The notes: generated from the sequence alone by a model not told the origin. A stretch of 6,121 nt of DNA from JAEMQF01 sp031396305 (GCA_031396305.1 JANNKM010000296.1:1-6121), one strand, 5' to 3'. Counted from the stretch's first letter, positions 1 to 5,718 are shown. Translations and numbers: made by a program.

Positions 1-934
1 CGGCGACTTCAGACAGGTGCTTCACCGGCGCCACCAGCATCAGCATCGCAGTGACGAAGGCGGCGAACTCACCCACCGTACCGCCTTGCGTGCCGCTCTG
101 CCACAACGCGAGCACGATCACGCCGGACAGCGCGCACGCGGCCAGCACTTGCGTGAGCGGCGTCATCGTCGCCGACGCCACGACCGACTTGATGGCAAGC
201 CTGCGCAGCGTTTCGCTGACGCTCTCGAAGCGACCCGCCTGGGTGGCCTGCGCGTTGTGCAGGCGCACGATGCGCCAGGCGAGCACGTTTTCCTCGACCA
301 CGTAGGCGAGCTGGTCCATCGCCTTCTGCCCTTGAATGACGAGCCGATGCAGGCGCCGGCTCAAGGCGCGCATCACGAGAGCGAGCGCCGGGAACAACAC
401 GGCGATGAACGCGGTGAGCTGCCAGTTCAGCCACAGCAGGTAGGCGAGCAGCGCGACCAGGGTCAGAGAATCCTTCACCAGCGTCAGCAGCGAGTTCACC
501 AGTTGCCCGGCGCCGCCCTGCACTTCGTAGGTCAGCGTATTGATCAGGCTCGACGCCGACTGGCGGGTGAACAAGATGGGTTGGGCGTTGAGCAGGCGCT
601 CGAACATCGCCTTGCGCATCGCCAGCGTGCCGCGGTTGGCGACCCAGGCCAAGCCATACTGCGCGGCAAACCCGGCGGCGCCGCGCACCGCGAACAAGCC
701 GATCAGCACGACGGGCACCAGCCACAGCGGCAACGTGCCCGCCTTGAAGCCGCTGTCCAGCAGCGGCTGCATCAGAGCCGGGATCATCGGCTCGGTCGAC
801 GCCGCCACGACCGCGGCCAGGACCACCGTGACCACGCCGCGCCGGCTGTTGCGGAAGTAGGGCGCGATGCGCCGGATGCGCTGCGTCAGCGTCTGACCCG
901 TTTCCGCTTTTGCTTCGCCCGCAGCGCCGCTCAT
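1..934 (-). CDS. msbA: Lipid A-core flippase MsbA, N-terminal part (cut by window edge)
   Basis: This is the ABC exporter that flips lipid A-core across the inner membrane using ATP. Reading the minus strand from the ATG at 934 gives 311 open codons, running off the left edge. Only the N-terminal transmembrane domain is present; the Walker and signature motifs of the nucleotide-binding domain would lie outside. Hydrophobic segments fall near residues 34-60, 70-95, 148-188 (a TM pair), 255-280 and 288-306, fitting the six-helix exporter fold. Recognisable stretches are MQPLLDSGF near residue 55, VANRGTLAMRKAMFERLL near 98, and YEVQGGAGQLVNSLLTLVKD near 136, all typical of MsbA in Burkholderiales. 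The start is supported by GGAG 8 bases upstream and by a 4-base ATGA overlap with the upstream glycosyltransferase gene, implying co-transcription and translational coupling. Another lipid exporter of the same family is possible but less likely given the lipopolysaccharide neighbour. Confidence 0.93.
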   Translation of the reverse strand, partial: MSGAAGEAKAETGQTLTQRIRRIAPYFRNSRRGVVTVVLAAVVAASTEPMIPALMQPLLDSGFKAGTLPLWLVPVVLIGLFAVRGAAGFAAQYGLAWVANRGTLAMRKAMFERLLNAQPILFTRQSASSLINTLTYEVQGGAGQLVNSLLTLVKDSLTLVALLAYLLWLNWQLTAFIAVLFPALALVMRALSRRLHRLVIQGQKAMDQLAYVVEENVLAWRIVRLHNAQATQAGRFESVSETLRRLAIKSVVASATMTPLTQVLAACALSGVIVLALWQSGTQGGTVGEFAAFVTAMLMLVAPVKHLSEVA

Positions 935-1710
935 GCCGGCGGCTCCGGGCGCTGCGGCGGGTGCTCCAGGAACATCAGCTTGACGTACTTGTAGTAGGTG
1001 TATTCGGCGTTGTAGATCGCCAGCATCAGGCCGTGCCGGCCGTCGAGCAGGCCCAGGCGCACGAAGTAGGTGCGCACAAACGCAAACATGCCATGCAGCA
1101 CGCCCTTCCACACGCCACCCGTCTTGCCGCGCGCGTGCATGTCGCGCGCATGGCCGGTCGAGTATCGATCGAGCTTTTCCAGCACGTCGTGCAGGTTCGG
1201 GTAGCTGAAATGGACCAGCGGGTTCTTCAGCTCGCCCAGGCTGCCGTCGACCGTCATGTGGGCATGCAGAAAGTGTTCGGTGAACCCGGACTTGGCGCGC
1301 CGCCCCAGCCGCAATGTGTAGTCGGGGCGCCAGCCGCCATGCTCGATGAAGCGCCCGCAAAACTCAGAGACGCGCGGGATGCGCCAGCCGTCGTGGGTGC
1401 CACTGCGAATCGCGACCTGCACTTCGTCGCGCAGCGCCGGCCCGATGCGCTCGTCTGCGTCGAGCGAGAGCACCCATTCACTGGTGGCGAGTTTGAAGCC
1501 GCGAGCGACCTGCGGTCCGTAGCCCGGCCAGTCGGTCTCGATCACCCGGGCGCCCGCCTCACGCGCCAGATGCACGGTTGCGTCGTGGCTGCGCGAGTCG
1601 AGCACCAGCACCTCATCGGCGAATGATGCGCTTGCGATGCACTGCGCAATGTTGCCTTCTTCATTCTTTGCGACGATGACCACGGTGAGCGAATGGGGGT
1701 TCGGCGGCAT
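931..1710 (-). CDS. Family 2 glycosyltransferase, LPS core type (WaaE/KdtX-like)
   Basis: A 259-residue inverting GT-A glycosyltransferase that probably adds a sugar to the inner core of lipopolysaccharide at the cytoplasmic face of the inner membrane. The N-terminus carries the nucleotide-sugar fold start SLTVVIVAKNEEGNI (residues 7-21), then LVLDSRSHDAT (35-45) where family members usually have DSGSTDGT, and the metal/nucleotide motif LDADE at 83-87. The middle has the WRIPR and GGWRPDYTLRLGRR stretches and the C-terminal third is aromatic and basic (YNAEYTYYKYVKLMFLEHP), as in WaaE/KdtX proteins that glycosylate heptose I. The acceptor and donor cannot be told from the sequence. The stop overlaps the msbA start, so the two form an operon for making and exporting lipid A-core. 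The ATG at 1710 is the only start that keeps the full N-terminus, but no good Shine-Dalgarno sequence precedes it. It is divergent from tolB. Confidence 0.85.
   Translation of the reverse strand: MPPNPHSLTVVIVAKNEEGNIAQCIASASFADEVLVLDSRSHDATVHLAREAGARVIETDWPGYGPQVARGFKLATSEWVLSLDADERIGPALRDEVQVAIRSGTHDGWRIPRVSEFCGRFIEHGGWRPDYTLRLGRRAKSGFTEHFLHAHMTVDGSLGELKNPLVHFSYPNLHDVLEKLDRYSTGHARDMHARGKTGGVWKGVLHGMFAFVRTYFVRLGLLDGRHGLMLAIYNAEYTYYKYVKLMFLEHPPQRPEPPA
943..946 (-). promoter_or_regulatory. Ribosome binding site of msbA
   Basis: GGAG on the minus strand, 8 bases before the msbA ATG. It lies inside the last codons of the glycosyltransferase gene, so msbA can start independently or by coupling through the ATGA overlap. 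Confidence 0.5.
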
Positions 1711-1863
1711 GGTCCAGGAGGCTGTCGGGCTTCAGGGCAGCGCCCGCATCGGGATTGCGGGCATGGGGCATGGAATAGGGCGCGCCCTCTATCATCGCGA
1801 TTGTCGCCGATCCCTCCAACGCCGCCGTCGGCGCGGCTCGACTGTTGCTCCCCCACCGACACC
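1711..1863. promoter_or_regulatory. Divergent intergenic region between glycosyltransferase and tolB
   Basis: These 153 bases must hold the promoters of the leftward glycosyltransferase-msbA unit and probably of the rightward tolB-pal-cpoB-tcdA unit. No convincing -35/-10 pair is visible. The best rightward -10 candidate is TATCAT at 1790-1795, without a good -35. Short symmetric elements are crowded here: a hairpin (1742-1762), a tandem 7-base repeat GGGCATG (1759-1765 and 1766-1772), a 12-base palindrome AGGGCGCGCCCT (1777-1788) and ATCGCGAT (1794-1801). They could be operators or chance in GC-rich DNA. No Shine-Dalgarno sequence precedes either flanking start codon. Confidence 0.45.
1742..1762. 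repeat. Inverted repeat (7-bp stem, 7-base loop) in the divergent region
   Basis: GCCCGCA at 1742-1748 pairs with TGCGGGC at 1756-1762. There is no T-run on either strand after the stem, so it is not an intrinsic terminator. It would lie in the 5' leader of the glycosyltransferase transcript if that transcript starts upstream of it, or act as a DNA operator. Function unknown. Confidence 0.4.
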
Positions 1864-3153
1864 ATGAAAAGAAGAACCCTGATTCACCTGGCCGCCCGTG
1901 CAGCGCTTGCCCCTGCGGCGCTTGGCGTCCTGGGCGTCGCACGCGCCCAGTTCCGCGTCGAAATCTCCGGCGTCGGCGCGACCCAGCTGCCGATCGCCAT
2001 CACCCGATTTCGCGATGAAGAGAAATCGGGGCAGGTCATCTCGGCGATCGTGCGTGCGGATCTCGAGCGCAGCGGCGCGTTTCGCGGCATCGATACGAGC
2101 GTCGCGATGGATGAGACGGCGCGACCGGTGATGACCGAATGGCGCACGCGCGCCGCCGACGCGCTGGTGGGTGGCTCGGTGACGCGCCTGGCCGATGGCC
2201 GCTTCGACGTTCGTTTCAAATTGTGGGACGTTGTCAAGGGCGTCGAGCTGGGCGGCCAGAGCAACGCCGTCGACGCCGGCGACCTGCGCCTGGCAGCGCA
2301 CCGCATCGCCGACTACATCTACGAAAAGCTGACGCGTGAGAAGGGCGTGTTCTCGACGCGCATTGGCTACGTCACACGGGGTGGCGGACGCTTTACCCTG
2401 CGCGTGGCCGACGCCGACGGCGAAGGCGGGCAGGTGGCGCTGAACAGCGCCGAGTCGATCATCTCGCCGGCCTGGTCGCCCGACGGGCGCGAACTCGCAT
2501 ATGTGTCGTTCGAGAGCCAGAAGGCCGTCGTCTACGTGCAAGAGGTTGCCTCGGGGAAGCGCCGCTCGCTCGCCAATTTCCGCGGTTCGAACAGCGCCCC
2601 GGCCTGGTCGCCCGACGGCCAGCAGCTCGCAGTGACCCTGTCACGCGATGGCGGTTCGCAGATCTATCTGCTCAATCGCGACGGCAACAACCTGCGGCGC
2701 CTGACAAACAGCCCGGCCATCGACACCGAACCCGTGTTCACCCCTGACGGGCGGACAATCTACTTCGTCAGCGACCGCGGCGGCACGCCGCAGATCTACC
2801 GGACCCCGGCGAACGGCGCCAATGTCGAGCGCATCACATTTGCAAGCAGCTACAACATCAGCCCGGCCATCAGCCCGGATGGGCGCACGATGGCCTATAT
2901 TTCGCGCCTGGGCAACGACTTTCGTCTGCACACGCTGGACTTGACGAGCAACGCCCAAGGGGTAGGCTTGACCGACACCACCGACGACGAGAGCCCGAGC
3001 TTCGCCCCCAACGGACGCCTGATCATCTACGCCACGCGCTCGCAAGGGCGCGACGTATTGATGACGACAACCTTGGATGGCAAGATCAAGGCCCGGTTGA
3101 TATCCTCCACCGCCGATGTGCGCGAGCCGGTGTGGGGGCCTTACGGCAGGTAA
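1864..3153 (+). CDS. tolB: Tol-Pal system periplasmic protein TolB
   Basis: Periplasmic beta-propeller of the Tol-Pal machine, which binds Pal and TolA and supports outer-membrane constriction during division. The 429-residue length is normal. Residues 1-28 form a signal peptide ending ARA before Q29; it contains KRR at positions 2-4, a possible twin-arginine motif. Residues about 30-165 form the N-terminal alpha/beta domain, starting FRVEISGVGATQLPIAI. Residues about 190-429 form a six-bladed propeller: the blade motif (WSPDG or variants) has its aromatic/hydrophobic residue at 204, 248, 292, 336, 380 and 424, exactly 44 residues apart. A 20-base stretch is repeated identically at 2467-2486 and 2599-2618 for blades one and two. 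The frame is open back to 1693, but ATG 1864 is chosen because it starts the signal peptide. It has no visible Shine-Dalgarno sequence. pal follows; unusually, tolA is not immediately upstream. Confidence 0.97.
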   Translation: MKRRTLIHLAARAALAPAALGVLGVARAQFRVEISGVGATQLPIAITRFRDEEKSGQVISAIVRADLERSGAFRGIDTSVAMDETARPVMTEWRTRAADALVGGSVTRLADGRFDVRFKLWDVVKGVELGGQSNAVDAGDLRLAAHRIADYIYEKLTREKGVFSTRIGYVTRGGGRFTLRVADADGEGGQVALNSAESIISPAWSPDGRELAYVSFESQKAVVYVQEVASGKRRSLANFRGSNSAPAWSPDGQQLAVTLSRDGGSQIYLLNRDGNNLRRLTNSPAIDTEPVFTPDGRTIYFVSDRGGTPQIYRTPANGANVERITFASSYNISPAISPDGRTMAYISRLGNDFRLHTLDLTSNAQGVGLTDTTDDESPSFAPNGRLIIYATRSQGRDVLMTTTLDGKIKARLISSTADVREPVWGPYGR

Positions 3154-3203
3154 GACAGGCAGAGGCAAGAGAACTGAGTCGCGACTGACTCCCGTTGGAC
3201 ATT

Positions 3204-3210
3204 GAAAGGA
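3204..3210 (+). promoter_or_regulatory. Ribosome binding site of pal
   Basis: GAAAGGA lies 8 bases before the pal ATG, the clearest Shine-Dalgarno sequence in the window. It fits the high expression expected of Pal and favours ATG 3219 over the in-frame ATG at 3228. Confidence 0.65.
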
Positions 3211-3218
3211 TCTGAATC

Positions 3219-3791
3219 ATGAATTCGATGAAACAAGCGCTGATCGGTTTGGCCGTCGTCGCCACGCTCTATGGGTGTTCCAGCACCAAGCTTGACGCCG
3301 ACGTACCGGTGGAGACCCGCCCGACGTCGGCAACGGGCTCCGGTTCCGGCTCGACCGCCGGGTCTCAGTCCGGCTCCGGCACGGGCGCGGCGACGAGCGG
3401 CACCTCTCAATCGGCCGTCACGCCGGTGGACCTGACGAAGGTGGCACCGGTCGTGGCAAGCAACCTGCCGCGCGTCGTGTACTTCGACTTCGACAGCTAC
3501 GCCGTGCGCGACGAGTACCGCCCGGCGATCGAGACCTACGCCAAACTGCTCAGCGTGGACCGCAACAAGCGCCTGGCCATCGAAGGCCATACCGACGAAC
3601 GCGGCGGGCGCGAATACAACCTCGCGCTCGGCCAGAAGCGCGCCGAGGCGGTGGCGAAGTCGCTCGCGCTGTTCGGCGCGAAGGATGCGCAGGTCGATGC
3701 CGTGAGTTTCGGCAAGGAGCGCCCTGCAGCGCAAGGCAGCGATGAAGCAGCGTGGGCGAAGAACCGGCGCGCCGAGCTGACGACCCGTTGA
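3219..3791 (+). CDS. pal: Peptidoglycan-associated outer-membrane lipoprotein Pal
   Basis: Outer-membrane lipoprotein that binds peptidoglycan through an OmpA-like domain and is moved by TolB and the TolQRA motor. The 190-residue protein begins with a lipoprotein signal peptide; the lipobox LYGC places the acylated cysteine at residue 20, followed by Ser-Ser, so no inner-membrane retention Asp. Residues 36-66 are a Gly/Ser/Thr-rich linker. Residues about 84-190 are the OmpA-like domain: VVYFDFDSYAV (86-96), EGHTDERGGREYNLALGQKR (122-141) with the expected peptidoglycan-binding Asp126 and Arg141, and the C-terminal AKNRRAEL. It is somewhat longer than the roughly 173-residue E. coli protein, mainly because of the linker. 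The gene sits 65 bases after tolB and 11 before cpoB, the standard order. Confidence 0.97.
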   Translation: MNSMKQALIGLAVVATLYGCSSTKLDADVPVETRPTSATGSGSGSTAGSQSGSGTGAATSGTSQSAVTPVDLTKVAPVVASNLPRVVYFDFDSYAVRDEYRPAIETYAKLLSVDRNKRLAIEGHTDERGGREYNLALGQKRAEAVAKSLALFGAKDAQVDAVSFGKERPAAQGSDEAAWAKNRRAELTTR

Positions 3792-3795
3792 GAGG
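3790..3795 (+). promoter_or_regulatory. Ribosome binding site of cpoB
   Basis: GAGAGG overlaps the pal stop codon and lies 7 bases before ATG 3803. It decides the cpoB start against the upstream in-frame start at 3752, which lies inside pal. Confidence 0.55.
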
Positions 3796-3802
3796 CCTCG
3801 TC

Positions 3803-4690
3803 ATGCGCGCCACTCTTCGCAGGCTTCGGTTGTTCGCCGGCCCGCTGGCCGTGGTCCTTGCGTTTGCCGGCGCTGGCTCCGCCCTGTTCGTCGCGCTACC
3901 GGCTCACGCCGGATTGTTTGACGACGAAGAGGCGCGCAAGGCCATCCTCGAGCTGCGCCAGCGCCTGGACCAGGTGAATGAGCAAAACCGTGCGCGCCAG
4001 GTCGAACAGCTGGCACAGCTGAGCGCGCAACTCAACGCCCAGCTCAACGGCCAGGTCGCGCAGCAGAACACCCAGTTGACGCTGCTCAACGAGCAGATGC
4101 AGCAGATGAAGCGCAGCATGGTCGAGCTGAACAACCTGATCGAACAGCTGCGCGCCGACAACGCCAAGTTGCGCGGTCAGGACGAACAGCTCGCGCGCGA
4201 CCTTGCCGAGGTGCAGCGCAGGCAAAAAGACATCGTGCAAAGCGTCGACGACCGGGTGCGCAAGTTCGAGCCCATCAAGGTGACAGTGGACGGCCGCGAA
4301 TTCCTCGCCGACCCCGACGAGAAGCGCTTGTACGACGAGGCCATCGCGGTGTTCCGCAAGGGCGAATTCGACAAGGCGGCGACCGTACTTTCCGCGTTCG
4401 ACCGCCGCTACCCGGTGAGCGGTTTTCACGAGTCGGTGCTGTTCTGGCTGGGCAATGCGCAATACGGCAGGCGCGACTACGCGGCGGCGATCAATACGTT
4501 TCGCCAGCTCGTCACGCTGTCGCCAGACCACCCGCGCGCGCCCGAATCGCTGTTGTCGATCGCGAACTGCCAGCTCGAACTGAAGGATCCCGTGCGGGCG
4601 CGGATCACGCTCGCCGAGCTGACCAAGGCCTACCCCACCTCCGAGGCGGCGCAGGCCGGCAAGGAACGGCTGGCGTCGATCAAGCCCTAG
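3803..4690 (+). CDS. cpoB: Cell division coordinator CpoB (YbgF)
   Basis: Periplasmic TPR protein that in E. coli links the Tol machine with the PBP1B-LpoB peptidoglycan synthase at the septum. This one has 295 residues. Residues 1-36 are a signal peptide ending AHA before Gly37, followed by the conserved mature start GLFDDEEARKAILELRQRL. Residues about 46-155 form an unusually long, Gln-rich coiled coil (for example QLSAQLNAQLNGQ at 72-84). The trimerising coiled coil of the E. coli protein, 263 residues in all, is much shorter. Residues about 173-290 carry TPR repeats: YDEAIAVFRKGEFDKAATVL, then FWLGNAQYGRRDYAAAINTF, then ANCQLELKDPVRARITLAEL. The start at 3803 is chosen for the signal peptide and its ribosome binding site. 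The gene stops 4 bases before tcdA, so the two are probably translationally coupled. Confidence 0.94.
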   Translation: MRATLRRLRLFAGPLAVVLAFAGAGSALFVALPAHAGLFDDEEARKAILELRQRLDQVNEQNRARQVEQLAQLSAQLNAQLNGQVAQQNTQLTLLNEQMQQMKRSMVELNNLIEQLRADNAKLRGQDEQLARDLAEVQRRQKDIVQSVDDRVRKFEPIKVTVDGREFLADPDEKRLYDEAIAVFRKGEFDKAATVLSAFDRRYPVSGFHESVLFWLGNAQYGRRDYAAAINTFRQLVTLSPDHPRAPESLLSIANCQLELKDPVRARITLAELTKAYPTSEAAQAGKERLASIKP

Positions 4691-4694
4691 GGCT
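4683..4694. repeat. 12-bp palindrome at the cpoB-tcdA junction
   Basis: AGCCCTAGGGCT is a perfect palindrome that includes the cpoB stop codon TAG and ends right before the tcdA GTG start. No loop bases are left in the middle, so an RNA hairpin would sacrifice the central pairs. It may affect tcdA initiation or be chance. Confidence 0.35.
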
Positions 4695-5495
4695 GTGGCC
4701 CCAGTCCTCGACGTCGCGCCCGATCTGGAGCGCCGCTTCGGCGGCCTGCGGCGCCTCTACGGCGAGGCAGGGTACGCCAGGGTGCGCGCGGCGCGCATCG
4801 CCGTCATCGGCGTGGGAGGCGTCGGCTCGTGGGCCGCCGAAGCGCTGGCGCGCTGCGGTGTGGCTGCCCTCACGCTGGTTGATCTGGACCATGTCGCCGA
4901 GTCCAACATCAACCGCCAGGTGCAGGCGCTGGGCAGCAGCTTGGGGCAGGCGAAGGTGGTGGCACTTCAAGCGCGAATCGCCGACATCCACCCGGGCTGC
5001 GCGGTGCACACGATAGAAGAATTCGCAGACGCCGAGAACTGGCCGCAATTGCTGACGCAACCGGTGGACGTGATCATCGACGCGTGTGACCAACTGCGCG
5101 CCAAGGAAGCCATCGCCAGCGCGGCGCTTCGATCGGCAACGCGTCTGGTGATCGCCGGCGCGGCGGGCGGCAAGCGCCAGCCGCAGGCGGTGCAGGTCGA
5201 CGACCTGGCGCGCGTCACGCACGACCCGCTGCTTGCCGCGCTGCGCCAGCGCCTGCGCAACCTGCACGGTGCGGCGCGCGAGGGAACAATGGGCCTGCGC
5301 TGCGTCTATTCACGCGAAGCCGTGCACCGCCCTCATGGCGATGCAGGCGATGCCGGCGTTGACGGCACATTGAACTGCGCTGGCTATGGCTCCAGCGTCA
5401 CCGTGACGGCGACTTTCGGCATGGTGGCGGCCAACGTCGCGCTAGAATCCCTGCTCGATCCGCCAGGCCCGGCGGGCGAAGGACGAAATCTATAA
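4695..5495 (+). CDS. tcdA: tRNA threonylcarbamoyladenosine dehydratase TcdA (CsdL)
   Basis: Cytoplasmic E1-like enzyme that uses ATP to dehydrate t6A37 to cyclic t6A in tRNAs reading ANN codons. At 266 residues it matches the E. coli length (268). The family opening ERRFGGLRRLYG is at residues 12-23. The nucleotide-binding loop VIGVGGVGSWAAEAL spans 37-51, followed by LVDLDHV (61-67, with the ATP-binding Asp) and the N-x-N-R-Q motif at 71-75. Lys87 and DACD at 129-132 continue the adenylation site. Further family marks are AGAAGG, VDDLARVTHDPL, LRCVYSREAV and NCAGYGSSVTVTATFG, with Cys228 at the position kept in CsdL-type proteins. The start is GTG, 4 bases after the cpoB stop, without a clear Shine-Dalgarno sequence, so coupling to cpoB is likely. 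A tRNA-Lys gene starts 13 bases after its stop. Confidence 0.94.
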   Translation: MAPVLDVAPDLERRFGGLRRLYGEAGYARVRAARIAVIGVGGVGSWAAEALARCGVAALTLVDLDHVAESNINRQVQALGSSLGQAKVVALQARIADIHPGCAVHTIEEFADAENWPQLLTQPVDVIIDACDQLRAKEAIASAALRSATRLVIAGAAGGKRQPQAVQVDDLARVTHDPLLAALRQRLRNLHGAAREGTMGLRCVYSREAVHRPHGDAGDAGVDGTLNCAGYGSSVTVTATFGMVAANVALESLLDPPGPAGEGRNL

Positions 5496-5496
5496 T
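5491..5496 (+). promoter_or_regulatory. Candidate -10 box for the tRNA-Lys pair
   Basis: A perfect TATAAT overlaps the last codon and stop of tcdA and ends 12 bases before the first tRNA-Lys. Initiation 6-8 bases downstream would leave a leader of only about 5 bases. No TTGACA-like -35 is seen at 16-18 bases spacing (that stretch is GC-rich), and no extended -10 TG precedes it. A second -10-like TAGAAT is at 5443-5448. The tRNAs could instead be read through from tcdA. Confidence 0.4.
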
Positions 5497-5508
5497 TGAA
5501 GGCTTGCC

Positions 5509-5584
5509 GGGTTGTTAGCTCAGTTGGTAGAGCAGTAGACTTTTAATCTATTGGTCGTGGGTTCGAGTCCCGCACAACCCACCA
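5509..5584 (+). tRNA. tRNA-Lys (anticodon UUU)
   Basis: A 76-base tRNA decoding AAA (and AAG by wobble). The acceptor stem GGGTTGT pairs with ACAACCC. The D arm is GCTC-AGTTGGTA-GAGC. The anticodon stem GTAGA/TCTAT, with one G-U pair at its base, encloses the loop CTTTTAA with anticodon TTT at 5542-5544. The variable loop is TGGTC, the T arm GTGGG-TTCGAGT-CCCGC (one U-G pair), the discriminator is A and CCA is encoded. The base after the anticodon (5545) is A, the site of t6A and then cyclic t6A made by TcdA, whose gene is directly upstream. Confidence 0.98.
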
Positions 5585-5585
5585 T

Positions 5586-5606
5586 CCACGCGGCACCATG
5601 GCGTGG
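5586..5606 (+). repeat. Stem-loop between the two tRNA genes
   Basis: CCACGC (5586-5591) pairs with GCGTGG (5601-5606) around a 9-base loop. It sits in the 39-base spacer and is followed by an A/T-rich patch, TAAAAATT at 5613-5620. In a joint transcript, the hairpin plus the A/U-rich patch would suit an RNase E type cut separating the two tRNAs. There is no T-run for a terminator. Confidence 0.4.
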
Positions 5607-5623
5607 CGGGCGTAAAAATTCAG

Positions 5624-5699
5624 GGGCTCTTAGCTCAGTTGGTAGAGCAGCGGACTCTTAATCCGTAGGTCGAGTGTTCGAGTCACTCAGGGCCCACCA
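5624..5699 (+). tRNA. tRNA-Lys (anticodon CUU)
   Basis: A 76-base tRNA reading AAG. The acceptor stem GGGCTCT pairs with AGGGCCC (one U-G pair). The D arm is identical to that of the preceding tRNA-Lys. The anticodon stem GCGGA/TCCGT encloses the loop CTCTTAA with anticodon CTT at 5657-5659. The variable loop is AGGTC, the T arm GAGTG-TTCGAGT-CACTC, the discriminator is A and CCA is encoded. A37 (5660) is again a predicted t6A/cyclic t6A site. It is probably co-transcribed with the UUU gene 39 bases upstream, as no separate promoter is visible in the spacer. Confidence 0.98.
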
Positions 5700-5718
5700 A
5701 AAATGTAGAAAAGGTCAG

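Noticed and set aside
17..994. Plus-strand 325-residue open frame
   Set aside because: It is the antisense of msbA. The composition is Arg/His/Gln-rich with no fold pattern, whereas the minus-strand frame is clearly MsbA. Long antisense frames are common at this G/C content.
910..1626. Plus-strand 238-residue open frame opposite the glycosyltransferase
   Set aside because: It lies antisense to a gene with recognisable glycosyltransferase motifs; no own ribosome binding site or motif.
1792..2541. Minus-strand 249-residue open frame opposite tolB
   Set aside because: It covers the tolB N-terminal half in antisense, has a biased composition and no recognisable domain.
2467..2618. Identical 20-base direct repeats in tolB
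   Set aside because: They encode the same WSPDG blade motif exactly 44 codons apart in a beta-propeller and are explained by the protein repeat.
3176..3191. Small inverted repeats (AGTCGCGACT, GAGTC/GACTC) between tolB and pal
   Set aside because: Short, mutually exclusive pairings with no T-run; too weak to call an attenuator or promoter.
3141..3734. Minus-strand 197-residue open frame opposite pal
   Set aside because: Antisense shadow of pal; Arg/Ala-rich without motifs.
3896..4531. Minus-strand 211-residue Leu/Val/His-rich open frame opposite cpoB
   Set aside because: The apparent heptad-like Leu pattern is the complement of the Gln/Leu-rich coiled coil of cpoB, not an independent protein.
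4680..5267. Minus-strand 195-residue open frame opposite tcdA
   Set aside because: Antisense shadow of a gene with complete TcdA motifs.
5509..5699. tRNA genes as an integration site with a mobile element
   Set aside because: The 3' ends of both tRNAs are intact and I see no duplicated tRNA end, integrase or other mobile gene in the window.
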